DNA of 5,372 nucleotides from an uncultured Rhodoluna sp. (GTDB taxonomy: Bacteria > Actinomycetota > Actinomycetes > Actinomycetales > Microbacteriaceae). Location of the stretch: NCBI GenBank assembly GCA_937898095.1, contig CALDKR010000115.1, forward strand, positions 1 through 5,372, given 5' to 3'. The notes under the pieces were generated by a model. The model worked only from the letters and a program-made list of their open reading frames with translations. It was not told the DNA's origin and searched no databases. A program made the position numbers and the translations under genes. Every line of letters starts with the position of its first letter. Position 1 is the stretch's first letter. Shown in pieces: positions 4,909 to 5,372 of this stretch.

Positions 4909-5372
4909 TCAAACTAGCAGCTGGTGCTTGGCCAATTCTTTGTAAAGCGGAGTTGTTTTCACCAGTTCACTGTGGGTTCCCGAACCAACCACTGAGCCGT
5001 TTTCGAGCACAATGATCTGATCGCTGTCGACCACGGTTGAAAGTCGGTGCGCAATCACAATCAGCGTGCGATTCTTTGAAACTGCATCAATTGCCTCGCG
5101 CATCTTTTGCTCGTTTACGCCATCGAGGGCTGAGGTTGATTCGTCGAGCAACAGAATCGGGGGAGCCGCCAACAGGGTGCGCGCAATTGCCAAACGCTGG
5201 CGCTCACCACCTGAGAGCATGATTCCGTTTTCGCCAACCTCAGCATCCAGGCCGCTGGCGTGACGGTTCAGCACCTCGGTCAGATTCACCTGCGCCAACA
5301 CGTCAACCAACTGTTCGTCGGTTGCGTCCGGTGCTGCCAGCAAAAGGTTTGGTTTGATCGAACCAGCAAGCA
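4909..5372 (-). CDS. ABC exporter ATP-binding subunit, C-terminal part of the nucleotide-binding domain
   Basis: The reading frame is open to the right edge of the window, so the start lies outside; 153 complete residues and a TGA stop are visible. The fragment begins just after the expected Q-loop region (LAGSIKPNLLLAAPDATD, as in exporters with an LFxGSIxxN block). It then shows the ABC signature LSGGERQR (52-59 of the fragment), Walker B ILLLDE (72-77), the D-loop SALD (80-83) and the switch histidine in IVIAHRLSTV (His108). This is the pattern of ABCB/MsbA-like exporters, usually a membrane domain fused to the ATPase, working as homo- or heterodimers in the cytoplasmic membrane. Walker A and the membrane segments are off the window, so the substrate cannot be inferred. 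It is codirectional with kynU, 56 bases upstream, and may share a transcript, although a palindrome lies in the gap. Confidence 0.93.
   Translation of the reverse strand, partial: LAGSIKPNLLLAAPDATDEQLVDVLAQVNLTEVLNRHASGLDAEVGENGIMLSGGERQRLAIARTLLAAPPILLLDESTSALDGVNEQKMREAIDAVSKNRTLIVIAHRLSTVVDSDQIIVLENGSVVGSGTHSELVKTTPLYKELAKHQLLV

Noticed and set aside
4853..4912. TTG at 4912 as the kynU start, overlapping the exporter stop
   Set aside because: There is no Shine-Dalgarno sequence before it, and the extra 20 residues cover the palindrome and do not resemble kynureninase N-termini. GTG at 4852 has AAAGG at six-base spacing.

Overview
The window looks like chromosomal DNA of a moderate-GC actinobacterium, possibly a small-genome freshwater type related to Microbacteriaceae. 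I infer this from the style of the FolD, kynureninase and ABC-exporter proteins, the use of GTG starts, and tightly packed genes. No 16S or other decisive marker is present, so the taxonomy is a soft call.

Left to right, the window opens with the 3' end of folD (+ strand, one-carbon metabolism). It runs convergently, 18 bases away, into a complete minus-strand gene for a one-chain GmrSD/SspE-like type IV restriction enzyme (DUF262 + DUF1524 HNH). That gene is visibly more AT-rich than its neighbours and looks like a defence gene inserted beside housekeeping genes. A dense cluster of GATC-containing palindromes lies just upstream of it.

Between the restriction gene and the next gene is a 486-base stretch (2193-2678) with no ordinary gene, and it is the most interesting part of the window. 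It holds an unlisted 28-codon minus-strand ORF with a good ribosome binding site. The ORF encodes a Leu/Ile-rich helical peptide and is followed at once by a 14-pair terminator-like hairpin. Partly overlapping and upstream of that ORF is a compact set of stems: a three-way junction, a further hairpin, and a hairpin followed by TTTT on the + strand. Together these suggest a structured small RNA. An 11-base inverted repeat that competes with two of the local hairpins extends to just past the end of kynA.

The right half is a minus-strand run. The end of an ABC exporter ATPase gene enters from the right edge, followed by kynU (kynureninase) and kynA (tryptophan 2,3-dioxygenase). kynU and kynA overlap by one base. 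Together with a formamidase not seen here, they would convert tryptophan through N-formylkynurenine and kynurenine to anthranilate plus alanine. A 20-base perfect hairpin/palindrome in the short gap before kynU is a candidate control site.

The main candidate for something undescribed is the pairing of the tiny hydrophobic peptide gene with the structured RNA. It resembles the layout of a type I toxin-antitoxin or dual-function RNA locus, but nothing in the sequence proves that function.
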